DNA of 64,000 nt from Galbibacter sp038433465 (lineage in GTDB: Bacteria > Bacteroidota > Bacteroidia > Flavobacteriales > Flavobacteriaceae): NCBI RefSeq assembly GCF_038433465.1, contig NZ_JAESVF010000003.1, positions 1 to 64,000 on the forward strand. Direction: 5' to 3'. Of the stretch, positions 23,651 through 31,514 are shown in pieces. Under the pieces are notes generated by a model. It saw only the letters and a program-made list of their open reading frames with translations. It was not told the DNA's origin and made no database searches. The position numbers were made by a program, and so were the translations under genes. The first letter of the stretch is position 1, and each line of letters begins with the position of its first letter.

Positions 23651-24142
23651 CTATTTCTTTAAAAGCACTCCAGTAGCTTCAAAACTATACGTTTTAATTG
23701 GAGTTGTAATTCGTTCGATTTCTTCTTCAGGCTTTCCTGCGTCCATTGCATAGTGCTTTTGGTCTTCAACCGACATTAAATCGACAAAAGCTTTTCCGCC
23801 CAAAACAACTTCTTTTCCCTTGATATCTTTTGGCACAAAAAAGCCATAATCTTTAAACCTTACCATTGCCTCTTCGCCATTTTCCAAATCGAGTTTCATC
23901 CAACATCCTTTTGCATGACAAACATCTACAACCTTGGCTTTAAAAGTAAAGTTTGTAGTATCGCCAGCAGGTAGCTTTTGGTACGTCAATTGTGCATCGG
24001 CACTAGAAATTACATTGTTCACAGCAATTGTGTCGCCATATACATTGTAGTTTTTTGCGATTTCTTCACTAGAAGTTGTGTTTGAGTTACACGAAACCAA
24101 TACAATTGCCAAACTATAAATAATGTGTTTAATTTTTATCAT
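23651..24142 (-). CDS. DUF4920 lipoprotein
   Basis: A 163-residue exported protein with a lipoprotein signal (lipobox VLVSC) and a DUF4920 beta domain carrying a conserved VCHAKGCWMKLDLENGEEAMVRFKDYGFFVPKDIKGKEV core. The Cys pair with His and Trp suggests metal or redox chemistry in the periplasm, but the family is uncharacterised. It is upstream of mnmD with a 2-bp gap. Confidence 0.85.
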   Translation of the reverse strand: MIKIKHIIYSLAIVLVSCNSNTTSSEEIAKNYNVYGDTIAVNNVISSADAQLTYQKLPAGDTTNFTFKAKVVDVCHAKGCWMKLDLENGEEAMVRFKDYGFFVPKDIKGKEVVLGGKAFVDLMSVEDQKHYAMDAGKPEEEIERITTPIKTYSFEATGVLLKK

Positions 24143-24263
24143 CTTAAATTTTAATTTTCAAATTGGAGTTTATAAACATTCATACAAAATAACTTATTTT
24201 TACAAGAAATAATCCATTTTTTGCTAGAATATTTTCTAATTTAGCAGGGAGTAAAAAACCTAA

Positions 24264-24306
24264 ATCAGTTTACTTCTTTTAAAACCAAAAAGTAATTTAA
24301 ACTGAA
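24264..24306 (+). promoter_or_regulatory. Imperfect hairpin in the ilvE upstream region
   Basis: AATCAGTTTACTTCTTTT faces AAAAAGTAATTTAAACTGA. It is one of two inverted repeats in the 283 bp before ilvE and may be part of a leader or an operator. No leader peptide rich in Ile, Val or Leu was found. Confidence 0.3.
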
Positions 24307-24366
24307 CACACCAAACCAACCGCCTCATTATCTTTTTTGAGGTATTCAGAATAAAATAAAAAATAG

Positions 24367-24389
24367 TTTTTGACACTAACCGTCAAAAA
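24367..24389. promoter_or_regulatory. Inverted repeat TTTTTGAC-n7-GTCAAAAA before ilvE
   Basis: A perfect 8-bp inverted repeat 37 bp upstream of the ilvE ATG, followed by A rather than T, so an operator fits better than a terminator. The regulator is unknown. Confidence 0.35.
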
Positions 24390-24425
24390 AATAAATTCCC
24401 AAAAAAGCGGGATAAAAGTTGAGTT

Positions 24426-25496
24426 ATGAGCAAGGAAACCATTACAAAAATTACAATTGAAAAAGCGAGTACTTCAAAAATAAACGAAGTAGATTTTAAC
24501 AACTTAACATTTGGAAGTGTTTTTACGGATCATATGTTTGTTTCTGACTATGAAAACGGAGCGTGGACTACACCAAAAATTACTCCATATCAACAAATTT
24601 CTTTAGACCCTTCGGCTAGAGTTTTTCACTACGGACAAGCAGTGTTTGAAGGAATGAAAGCTTACAAAGATGAGCAAGATGCAGTTTGGTTGTTTAGACC
24701 AGAAGATAACTTTGAGCGTATCAATAAATCTTCTGAGCGTTTGGCTATGCCAGCTTTTCCGAAGGAATTTTTCATGGAAGGCTTAAACGAACTTTTAAAA
24801 CTAGATAAAGATTGGATTAAAAAAGGGCTTGGAAATAGTTTGTACATCCGTCCGTTTGTTATTGCAACAGAGGCTGGTGTTTCGGCTTCGCCTTCATCAA
24901 AATACAAATTCATCATTATCTGTTCGCCAGCACAATCGTATTACGGTGGTGAGGTTCGTGTAAAAATTGCCGATCATTACAGTAGGGCTGCCAGTGGAGG
25001 TTTTGGTTTTGCAAAAGCCGCTGGAAACTACGCTGGGCAATTTTATCCAACAAGCTTAGCAAACAAAGAAGGTTTTCAGCAAATTATTTGGACAGATGCC
25101 AATACGCACGAATACTTAGAAGAAGCGGGAACCATGAATATCTTTTTTAGAATTGGAGATAAATTGATTACCTGCCCTACGAGCGATAGAATTTTGGATG
25201 GAATTACCAGAAAAAGTGTTATTGCTGTTGCTGAAGACATGGGAATTGATGTAGAAATTAGACCTATAAAAGTAACGGAAGTTATCGAAGCTGCCACTAA
25301 CGGAAGCTTAAAAGAAATTTTTGGAAGTGGTACTGCTGCAGTTATCAACCCAATTGTTGGTTTTGGATACAAAGGTGATAAATGGGAGCTTCCTAAAGTA
25401 GAAAATGCTTTTGCAACACAAATTAAAAAGGCAATTTTAGATATACAATACAACCTAACCGAAGACAAATACGGTTGGCGTGTTGAAGTAAAATAA
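24426..25496 (+). CDS. ilvE: Branched-chain amino acid aminotransferase
   Basis: A 356-residue fold-type IV PLP enzyme of the eukaryotic-like BCAT subgroup: FHYGQAVFEGMKAYK at about 67-81, SLYIRPFVIATE with the phosphate/substrate-binding Arg, and GGFGFAKAAGNYA with Lys197 as the likely PLP lysine, then EEAGTMNIFF. It transfers amino groups between 2-oxoglutarate and the keto acids of Leu, Ile and Val. It is monocistronic, with two inverted repeats upstream and a palindromic element downstream. Confidence 0.95.
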   Translation: MSKETITKITIEKASTSKINEVDFNNLTFGSVFTDHMFVSDYENGAWTTPKITPYQQISLDPSARVFHYGQAVFEGMKAYKDEQDAVWLFRPEDNFERINKSSERLAMPAFPKEFFMEGLNELLKLDKDWIKKGLGNSLYIRPFVIATEAGVSASPSSKYKFIIICSPAQSYYGGEVRVKIADHYSRAASGGFGFAKAAGNYAGQFYPTSLANKEGFQQIIWTDANTHEYLEEAGTMNIFFRIGDKLITCPTSDRILDGITRKSVIAVAEDMGIDVEIRPIKVTEVIEAATNGSLKEIFGSGTAAVINPIVGFGYKGDKWELPKVENAFATQIKKAILDIQYNLTEDKYGWRVEVK

Positions 25497-25507
25497 TATA
25501 AGAATTT

Positions 25508-25624
25508 GTCCGAAAAGTTAGTTTTTCGTCAAACTGAGCTTGACTCAGTTTCTCATCTTACTTTTAAAAAAATGATGGGATTCTGAATTAAATTCAGAAT
25601 GACTTTTTTATAAACTTTTCGGAC
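25508..25624. repeat. Palindromic MITE-like element, likely bidirectional terminator
   Basis: Perfect 12-bp terminal inverted repeats GTCCGAAAAGTT and AACTTTTCGGAC enclose 93 bp with two further hairpins (AACTGAG-CTTGA-CTCAGTT and ATTCTGAATT-AA-ATTCAGAAT). It fills the gap between the convergent ilvE and pyrophosphohydrolase genes. No coding capacity. Confidence 0.6.
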
Positions 25625-25632
25625 ATTCTTTT

Positions 25633-26019
25633 TTATTTATCTAATACTTTTTTAATATTGGGTTTAAAATAGTTTGGCCCTTTTAAAACCTTACCATCTT
25701 CTCGGTAAATAGGTTTTCCGTCTTCCCCTAACTTACTCATATTACTTAATTGAATTTCATCAAAAACATCTTCAATTACATGTTGCATTCCATGTTCTAA
25801 AATTGTTCCACACAATATATAAAGCATATCGCCAAGGGCATCGGCAACTTCAACTAAATCATTATTTTTTGCAGCTTCTAAATATTCATCATTCTCTTCT
25901 GCCATTAAGTTATGACGTAATATTATTTTAGACGCTTCCAATTGTGCTTTGGGCGTATTTGCAACACCCAATCCAAAAGCATTATGAAACTTAGCTACTG
26001 CTTGTAATTTATCTTTCAT
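25633..26019 (-). CDS. MazG-like/PRA-PH-type nucleoside triphosphate pyrophosphohydrolase
   Basis: A 128-residue all-alpha protein with the metal-binding pattern of the MazG/HisE superfamily: AEENDEYLEAAKNNDLVEVADALGDMLYIL (ExxE at about residues 40-45, ExxD at about 57-61). Such enzymes hydrolyse nucleoside triphosphates to monophosphate and pyrophosphate, often to clean the nucleotide pool. The C-terminal part (LGEDGKPIYREDGKVLKGPNYF) matches a subgroup often found in phages and bacteria. The exact substrate is unknown. Confidence 0.85.
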   Translation of the reverse strand: MKDKLQAVAKFHNAFGLGVANTPKAQLEASKIILRHNLMAEENDEYLEAAKNNDLVEVADALGDMLYILCGTILEHGMQHVIEDVFDEIQLSNMSKLGEDGKPIYREDGKVLKGPNYFKPNIKKVLDK

Positions 26020-26113
26020 GTATTTCAGTAATTATTAGTTTGTATGTAAAAGGCTATTTTTATGTACTCAATAAAAGTAATGCATTAATAGTAGTACAAA
26101 GTACATATTTCAT

Positions 26114-26121
26114 TAATTTTG
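26114..26121 (+). promoter_or_regulatory. -7 box before a small membrane protein gene
   Basis: TAATTTTG fits TAnnTTTG, 17 bp before the ATG at 26139. This supports the shorter start for that gene. Confidence 0.35.
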
Positions 26122-26138
26122 CCAAAAATTCAAAGATT

Positions 26139-26327
26139 ATGTTTAGTCGAGGTCAAATACTTTTTGCAGGATTATTTGCTATTACTTTTATTATAGTTAC
26201 GATTATTAGCTATAAAAAAGACAGTAAAACGCATAAAAAGCAATATAAAGGAACAATTTGGGTTTTAATCGGCTTTATCATTTTCTTAATTAGCTTAACT
26301 TTTATTAAGTATTTAACAAAAAACTAA
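26139..26327 (+). CDS. Small membrane protein, hypothetical
   Basis: A 62-residue protein with two membrane helices (about 6-24 and 37-57) joined by a basic loop (SYKKDSKTHKKQYKG), both ends likely outside. The frame is open to 26040, but the upstream part covers the promoter-like TAATTTTG, so MFSRGQILF is the likely start. Similar short two-helix proteins occur in many Flavobacteriaceae; no function is known. Confidence 0.6.
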   Translation: MFSRGQILFAGLFAITFIIVTIISYKKDSKTHKKQYKGTIWVLIGFIIFLISLTFIKYLTKN

Positions 26328-26440
26328 GAATAAACAAACCATAAGTTCATATATCGGCTTTTATTGTTAATTTTCCTACCTTAATTGAGAATTTTTATTA
26401 TAATTTTCTTAAATTTGTCCCAAAGCAATCAACTTAAGCA

Positions 26441-26635
26441 ATGATGATTTTCTTTACAATTTTATTCAGTCTGTTAATAATTAATGTGGTATTATTATTA
26501 TTCAGCGTTAACAAACTTCCAAAAGCAACAAGCAAAACGAGTGCTGTTTACACTAAACAGTCTACTAAAAGTTTAAAAGCTGAAAAAGGAGTAAATAACG
26601 AAGAATACGATGTTGTTTTAAAAGAAGCAATATAA
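26441..26635 (+). CDS. Small single-span membrane protein, hypothetical
   Basis: A 64-residue protein: one N-terminal membrane helix (about 2-22) followed by a Lys/Ser/Thr-rich tail. No family was recognised. The next gene is 101 bp downstream. It may be a lineage-specific small protein; coding status rests on length and position only. Confidence 0.45.
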   Translation: MMIFFTILFSLLIINVVLLLFSVNKLPKATSKTSAVYTKQSTKSLKAEKGVNNEEYDVVLKEAI

Positions 26636-26736
26636 TTTACGCACATTTTAATTATTCAAAAAGAATGTATTTAAAAATTCTTCAGGAAAAACGTATATTT
26701 TTCGTACATTAGGATTATTATATACCAAGCATTCCT

Positions 26737-27858
26737 ATGAGAATTTTAAAATATCTAATATTTCTTTTTTTAATAGTAGCAATTGGTTTATCTATTTATG
26801 TAGCCATCCAACCAGATGATTACCAAATAGTAACCACAAGAGTTGTTAACGCGCCAAAGCCTGTTATTTACAACTATGTAAGCGATTTTAAAAAATGGAA
26901 TAAATGGTCTGTTTGGTTTGACCAAGATCCTAATATGCATATTGAATATGGAGCTGTTACCGAAGGAGAAAATGCTTCTTTTAAATGGAATAGCGATATT
27001 TTAGGAAAAGGAAATATTGTTACTACATATGCTACACTAGATTCCGTAAGTCATAATTTAGAGTTTATAAAACCAAAAGAATCTAAAGCACACCGTTTTT
27101 GGTCTTTAGACGATACTGCAAATAAAGACGGAATTCTTGTTACATCGGGTATAGAAGGTAAACTTAGTTTTACAGATAAATTTGTGCTACTTTTTCAAAA
27201 CAGTATGCAACACAATTTTGAAACCGATTTTAAAAGCGGACTCATAAAACTAGACAGTGTTGTAACTACCGATATGAAAAAGTATAAAATTACCACACAG
27301 GGCACCATTGAATACGGAGGTGGTTATTATTTATACCAAACTACTAGCACCAAACAAAACGAAGTACATTTAGCTACACAAAAAATGTTTCCAGAAATTG
27401 AAGCTTTTATGGAGCAAAACTACATGCACTCGTCTGGAGACGCTTTCACTATTTTCCAAGAGGAAGATCATGACAATAACACCGTTATATTTTCGGTATG
27501 CGTTCCTATAAAAGAAAAAGTAATTACTCCACCTGGAAGTACTATTTTATGCGGATTTATAGAAACTGGCAGTTATTTTAAAACGATATTAAAAGGAGAT
27601 TATTCTAATTTAAACGAAGCTTGGAGCAAAGCTAGAGAAACAATTAAAACCAATAATACTATTGTAGTTGACTCTACTAAGAATCCGTTTGAAGCTTATG
27701 TAATAACTCCACAAAAAACATTCAATCCTGCAGAATTACTTACTGAGATATACATTCCTGTAAAACCTCAATATGTAAAACCAGTATCAACTGCGGCACC
27801 AATTTATTCATCTTCAGTATATAAGGAACCTACTACAACTACAGAAGAAATACAATAA
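26737..27858 (+). CDS. Membrane-anchored SRPBCC protein with a GyrI-like C-terminal domain
   Basis: A 373-residue protein: one N-terminal membrane helix (about 4-23), an SRPBCC/polyketide-cyclase-like domain (VVNAPKPVIYNYVSDFKKWNKWSVWFDQDPNMHIEYG onward, about 35-175) and a C-terminal region (about 195-350) with the layout of GyrI/AraC effector-binding domains (YYLYQTTSTKQNEV, IFSVCVPIKEKV). Both folds bind hydrophobic ligands. No enzymatic residue is evident. The Pro/Thr-rich tail is probably disordered. The biological role is unknown. Confidence 0.75.
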   Translation: MRILKYLIFLFLIVAIGLSIYVAIQPDDYQIVTTRVVNAPKPVIYNYVSDFKKWNKWSVWFDQDPNMHIEYGAVTEGENASFKWNSDILGKGNIVTTYATLDSVSHNLEFIKPKESKAHRFWSLDDTANKDGILVTSGIEGKLSFTDKFVLLFQNSMQHNFETDFKSGLIKLDSVVTTDMKKYKITTQGTIEYGGGYYLYQTTSTKQNEVHLATQKMFPEIEAFMEQNYMHSSGDAFTIFQEEDHDNNTVIFSVCVPIKEKVITPPGSTILCGFIETGSYFKTILKGDYSNLNEAWSKARETIKTNNTIVVDSTKNPFEAYVITPQKTFNPAELLTEIYIPVKPQYVKPVSTAAPIYSSSVYKEPTTTTEEIQ

Positions 27859-27963
27859 CGACACGATCGTATTTATTTCTTAGACTTACTTTTCAATTAA
27901 GTTTCTTAACGACCACGCCTCTTTCTTATTAGAAAGTATGGCTAAAAATGCTATGCTAAATAA

Positions 27964-28210
27964 ACATAGTTCGATATAAATATCAAAATAGAGGATTTTA
28001 AAAATCTGTATTATAATTATTTAATAATATTTTCATTTTTGTCTTGACACAAAAACGAAACAAAAAAGTCAAGACGGATTTAAAAAATATCAGAAAATCT
28101 ACGGAAACACCATCCACAGATAAAAAGAACTCGCTACGCTCAAACAGCTTTTTATCTCTCACCCCTACTGCTTCCTTGATTTTCAAAACTTTTTAAATAG
28201 GTCCATTTTA
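27964..28210 (-). repeat. Dispersed intergenic repeat, full copy in reverse orientation
   Basis: Read on the minus strand it follows the copies at 36794 and 52659: GGACCTATTT, GATAAAAAGCTGTTTGAGCG, GTAGCGAGTTCTTTTTATC, GTCTTGAC with GTCAAGAC, and a tail ending ATATCGAACTATG. It occupies part of the 690-bp gap between the SRPBCC gene and the P-II gene. The rest of the gap is AT-rich, with an operator-like repeat at 28432. Confidence 0.75.
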
Positions 28211-28431
28211 TTACATATTTATCATTCTTAAATCAAGTTCACATTAAATATTAATAATATTACAAATTCTTCACTTTAAGATGAATAGTAGAAACATTAT
28301 TCAGTAAAAATTCTTACTTATAACTGAATACTATTCTCAATACAGAAATCAGCAAAAACATACATTCAATTTTATAAAAAATCGTTTGAGTTTGATTTTT
28401 TAAATTCAAAAAATGATATTTTTTTATACAC

Positions 28432-28452
28432 ACCCCTAATTTTAATAGGGGT
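28432..28452. promoter_or_regulatory. Inverted repeat ACCCCTA-n7-TAGGGGT upstream of glnB-amt
   Basis: A perfect 7-bp inverted repeat lies about 100 bp before the P-II gene, followed by TATTTTTAA. A second half-site-like ACACCCCCTTA occurs at 28483-28493. It could be a nitrogen-control operator or a terminator for upstream transcription. Confidence 0.4.
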
Positions 28453-28548
28453 ATTTTTAATAATTCAATAAAAATTAAAGATACACCCCCTTATTTTTTT
28501 CTCATAACATTTTTTTAACATAGTTTTAAGGAAACAAATCATTTAAAT

Positions 28549-28887
28549 ATGAAGAAAATTGAAGCTATTATTCGTAAATCGAAATTTGATGACGTAAGAG
28601 ATGCGTTACATCAAGTAGAAGTAAACTTTTTTAGTTACTGGGATGTTACGGGAGTAGGTAACGAAAAGAAAGGCCATGTGTATCGTGGTGTAAGTTACAG
28701 TACAACCGACATTCAAAGACGGTATTTGTCAATCATTGTTTCAGATGAATTTGCTGAACGTACGATTGAAGCAATTTTAAAATCAGCATACACAGGAAAT
28801 GTTGGTGATGGAAAAGTAATTGTATCTCCTGTAGAAGACGCCTATCGAATTAGAACGAGAGAAAAAGGCAAAGAATCATTAAAATAA
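28549..28887 (+). CDS. glnB: Nitrogen regulatory protein P-II
   Basis: A 112-residue trimeric P-II signal protein: MKKIEAIIRKSKFDDVRDAL, a T-loop GNEKKGHVYRGVSYSTTD (about residues 37-54) with Tyr50 at the usual uridylylation position, and GDGKVIVSPVEDAYRIRTREKG at the end (ATP/2-oxoglutarate site). The T-loop is about one residue shorter than E. coli GlnB and has its own sequence. It directly precedes amt with a 30-bp gap, so it is functionally a GlnK: it would block the ammonium channel when nitrogen is plentiful. Confidence 0.92.
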   Translation: MKKIEAIIRKSKFDDVRDALHQVEVNFFSYWDVTGVGNEKKGHVYRGVSYSTTDIQRRYLSIIVSDEFAERTIEAILKSAYTGNVGDGKVIVSPVEDAYRIRTREKGKESLK

Positions 28888-28917
28888 CCAAACTAAACTA
28901 ATTTAAAAAACTCTTTT

Positions 28918-30147
28918 ATGGAAACAAACGTTATAGAAGTGAACGCAGTTCTAGATATAATGTGGATAATGATCGCGGGAATCCTCGTGTTTTTTATGCA
29001 AGCAGGTTTTACACTTGTAGAATCTGGTTTTACAAGATCTAAAAATGTAATCAATATAGTAATGAAAAACTTAGTGGACCTTGCAGTAGGATCACTAGCT
29101 TTTTGGTTTATCGGATACACCCTAATGTACGGGGAATCCATCGGGAGCTTTATAGGCACCCCTTCCTTATTTTATAATGTAAGAGAAGATATGCACAACT
29201 TATTCTTCCAAACGGTATTCTGTGCTACAGCTGCAACAATTGTATCTGGAGCGGTTGCCGAGAGAACTAAGTTTTCTACGTATGTTATCTTTTCATTAAT
29301 CATGACCACCATTATCTACCCTATTTCTGGACATTGGGTTTGGCAAGGAGATGGTTGGTTAACAAGTCTTGGATTTATAGACTTTGCAGGTTCGACTGTT
29401 GTACACTCTGTAGGAGGTTGGGCTGCATTAGTAGGTGCTATTTTAGTAGGACCTAGAATTGGAAAATACACAGAAGGAAAATCGAATGCTATTCCTGGAC
29501 ACAACATGATGTTTGGTGCTTTGGGGGTATTCATCCTTTGGTTAGGTTGGTTTGGTTTTAACGCAGGTTCTGAGCTTGCAATTAGTGGCGAGAGTTCTTT
29601 TAACGCTGCTGGAATTATTATCACTACCAATTTAGCAGCAGCTGCTGGAGCAGTAACTGCTTTAGTACTTACTTGGGTAAGATACGGAAAAGCTGAAGTA
29701 TCTATGACACTAAATGGTGCGCTTGCTGGTTTAGTAGGAATTACAGCTGGATGTGCAGCCGTAAGTCCTGGAGGTGCAGCTATTATCGGGATTTTATCTG
29801 GATTAACAGTTGTTTTCTCTATTGAGTTTATCGACAAAAAACTTAAAATCGATGATCCTGTTGGTGCTATTTCTGTACATGGAGTATGCGGTGCTTTAGG
29901 AACACTACTTGTTGGAGTTTTTGCTACTGATGGCGGACTTTTATACGGAGGTGGTTTTGCGCAATTAGGTGTACAAGCTATCGGTGTTATCGGTATTGGA
30001 GCTTGGGCAGTTGTAACTTCGTTTATAGTACTTTACATCCTTAAGAAAACAATGGGACTTCGTGTTACCAAAGAAGAAGAAATTGAAGGACTAGATATGC
30101 ACGAGCACGATGGTGCAGCATATCCAGACTTCACGATAGATCGTTAG
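28918..30147 (+). CDS. amt: Ammonium transporter Amt
   Basis: A 409-residue Amt/MEP/Rh channel with eleven membrane segments. Motifs: FFMQAGFTLVESGFTRSKN at about 20-38, SVGGWAALVGAILVGPRIG (first conserved His region), WFGFNAGSE, and DPVGAISVHGVCGALGTL (second pore His). It conducts ammonia/ammonium across the inner membrane and is gated by the P-II protein encoded just upstream. Co-transcription with glnB is expected; a large hairpin follows before the porin gene. Confidence 0.95.
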   Translation: METNVIEVNAVLDIMWIMIAGILVFFMQAGFTLVESGFTRSKNVINIVMKNLVDLAVGSLAFWFIGYTLMYGESIGSFIGTPSLFYNVREDMHNLFFQTVFCATAATIVSGAVAERTKFSTYVIFSLIMTTIIYPISGHWVWQGDGWLTSLGFIDFAGSTVVHSVGGWAALVGAILVGPRIGKYTEGKSNAIPGHNMMFGALGVFILWLGWFGFNAGSELAISGESSFNAAGIIITTNLAAAAGAVTALVLTWVRYGKAEVSMTLNGALAGLVGITAGCAAVSPGGAAIIGILSGLTVVFSIEFIDKKLKIDDPVGAISVHGVCGALGTLLVGVFATDGGLLYGGGFAQLGVQAIGVIGIGAWAVVTSFIVLYILKKTMGLRVTKEEEIEGLDMHEHDGAAYPDFTIDR

Positions 30148-30164
30148 TTAGTTTTTATTTAACT

Positions 30165-30216
30165 GGGTTAAAAAAGAACGGAGCGGTATTTGGCGGTACG
30201 CTCCGTTCGGTAACCC
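30165..30216 (+). terminator. Large hairpin between amt and the porin gene
   Basis: Two nested stems: GGGTTA (30165-30170) with TAACCC (30211-30216), and a perfect 10-bp inner stem GAACGGAGCG with CGCTCCGTTC. No T-run follows, so it may be an RNA-stability or attenuation structure that sets a different level for the downstream porin. Confidence 0.5.
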
Positions 30217-30295
30217 ACTTAAAATGTAACAGTTAACATTTATTACCATTTGACCAATTCATTAAAACAACCAAACAATAAATTAACTATATATT

Positions 30296-31354
30296 ATGAA
30301 AGCGATTACAAAAACAAATGTCGTAAAAAATATATTTTTCTTAGCTATTTCTTTAGCTAGTTTAAGCACTTTTGCACAAGAAGATAAAAAATTCTCATTT
30401 AGCGGTTCTGCCGATGTTTATTGGAAAGCAAACTTAAGCGGAACAAATGAAGCCGATGAAGACGGTAACTTTAACACTCCTCCTACTTCATTCGCAAACC
30501 GAAGCGGATTTTCATTAGGAATGGCAAACTTAATTGCTAGCTATGAAGGTGAAAAAGTAGGTTTTGTAGCCGATTTAGTTTTTGGTCCTCGTGGAGAAGA
30601 CGCTGTGTTTTTATCTACAGGTTCATCAAACATTGTAAATCAGTTATACGTATATTGGAATGTAAGTGAAAAAGTAAGACTAACCATGGGTAACTTCAAT
30701 ACTTTCTTAGGTTACGAAGTAATTTCTCCTGTTGGAAACTTCAACTACTCTACGTCTTATATGTTTTCTTACGGACCTTTCTCACACACAGGAATTAAAG
30801 CAGATTTTACACTTTCTGATGATTTATCTTTAATGGTAGGTGTGATGAATAGTACAGATTTTACTGAAATTAACCTTGACGGAAGTTATACAGCAGGTGC
30901 TCAATTAGGATATAAAGGACAGTATTTAAACCTTATCTACGGAGCACAAACTGGACTTCCTGGAGAAACTTTCCAAATTGATTACACAGGTGGATTTGAT
31001 TTATCTGATGCTTTCTACTTAGGAATTAATACAACGTACAACACTACAGATGGTTCTGGATTTTACGGATTTGCACTATATCCACAAATGACAACTTCAG
31101 AAAAATTCTCAATTGGGTTACGTGGGGAATACTTTAAAGAATTTGACGGAGGCGTTGGTGTATTTGGATTAGCTCCAGATAGCGATGCCGATGTTTTTGA
31201 GTTCACCCTTACTGGAAACTACTCAATTAGCGATTTAACCATCAAGCCAGAATTAAGATTTGATAGCGCTTCCAACGACATTTTCCTTGACGGAGATGAC
31301 GAACCAACTGGAAGTCTTGCATCGTTTTTAATAGCGGCTGTATATTCTTTTTAA
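30296..31354 (+). CDS. Outer-membrane beta-barrel porin (OmpL/BBP2-like), nitrogen-linked by context
   Basis: A 352-residue exported protein: Sec signal peptide to about residue 27 (ending STFAQ), then alternating strands with a Phe at the very C-terminus (AAVYSF), typical of barrels inserted by BamA. ADVYWKANLSG and NFLGYEVISPVGNFNYSTSYMFSYGPFSHTG-like stretches fit the putative beta-barrel porin-2 (OmpL-like) family. It lies after glnB-amt, so it probably serves ammonium or amino-compound uptake; this is inference. A strong terminator follows. Confidence 0.8.
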   Translation: MKAITKTNVVKNIFFLAISLASLSTFAQEDKKFSFSGSADVYWKANLSGTNEADEDGNFNTPPTSFANRSGFSLGMANLIASYEGEKVGFVADLVFGPRGEDAVFLSTGSSNIVNQLYVYWNVSEKVRLTMGNFNTFLGYEVISPVGNFNYSTSYMFSYGPFSHTGIKADFTLSDDLSLMVGVMNSTDFTEINLDGSYTAGAQLGYKGQYLNLIYGAQTGLPGETFQIDYTGGFDLSDAFYLGINTTYNTTDGSGFYGFALYPQMTTSEKFSIGLRGEYFKEFDGGVGVFGLAPDSDADVFEFTLTGNYSISDLTIKPELRFDSASNDIFLDGDDEPTGSLASFLIAAVYSF

Positions 31355-31453
31355 TCAACCAAAAAAATTCTTTGTCTTAAACCGCAAAGAATACCTCCTC
31401 AAAACACGAGGATAAAAAGAAATTTAAAAGTAGCCGTTTACTCGTTCTAAGTA

Positions 31454-31502
31454 GTAACCCGAGGGTTACGAAGCCTGGTGGTGGCTCCACCAGGCTTTTT
31501 TA
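31454..31502 (+). terminator. Rho-independent terminator after the porin gene
   Basis: A perfect 11-bp stem AAGCCTGGTGG-TGGCT-CCACCAGGCTT (31471-31497) is followed by TTTTTATTTT. It is preceded by a small hairpin GTAACCC-GA-GGGTTAC (31454-31469). Confidence 0.9.
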
Positions 31503-31514
31503 TTTTAACTCTTT

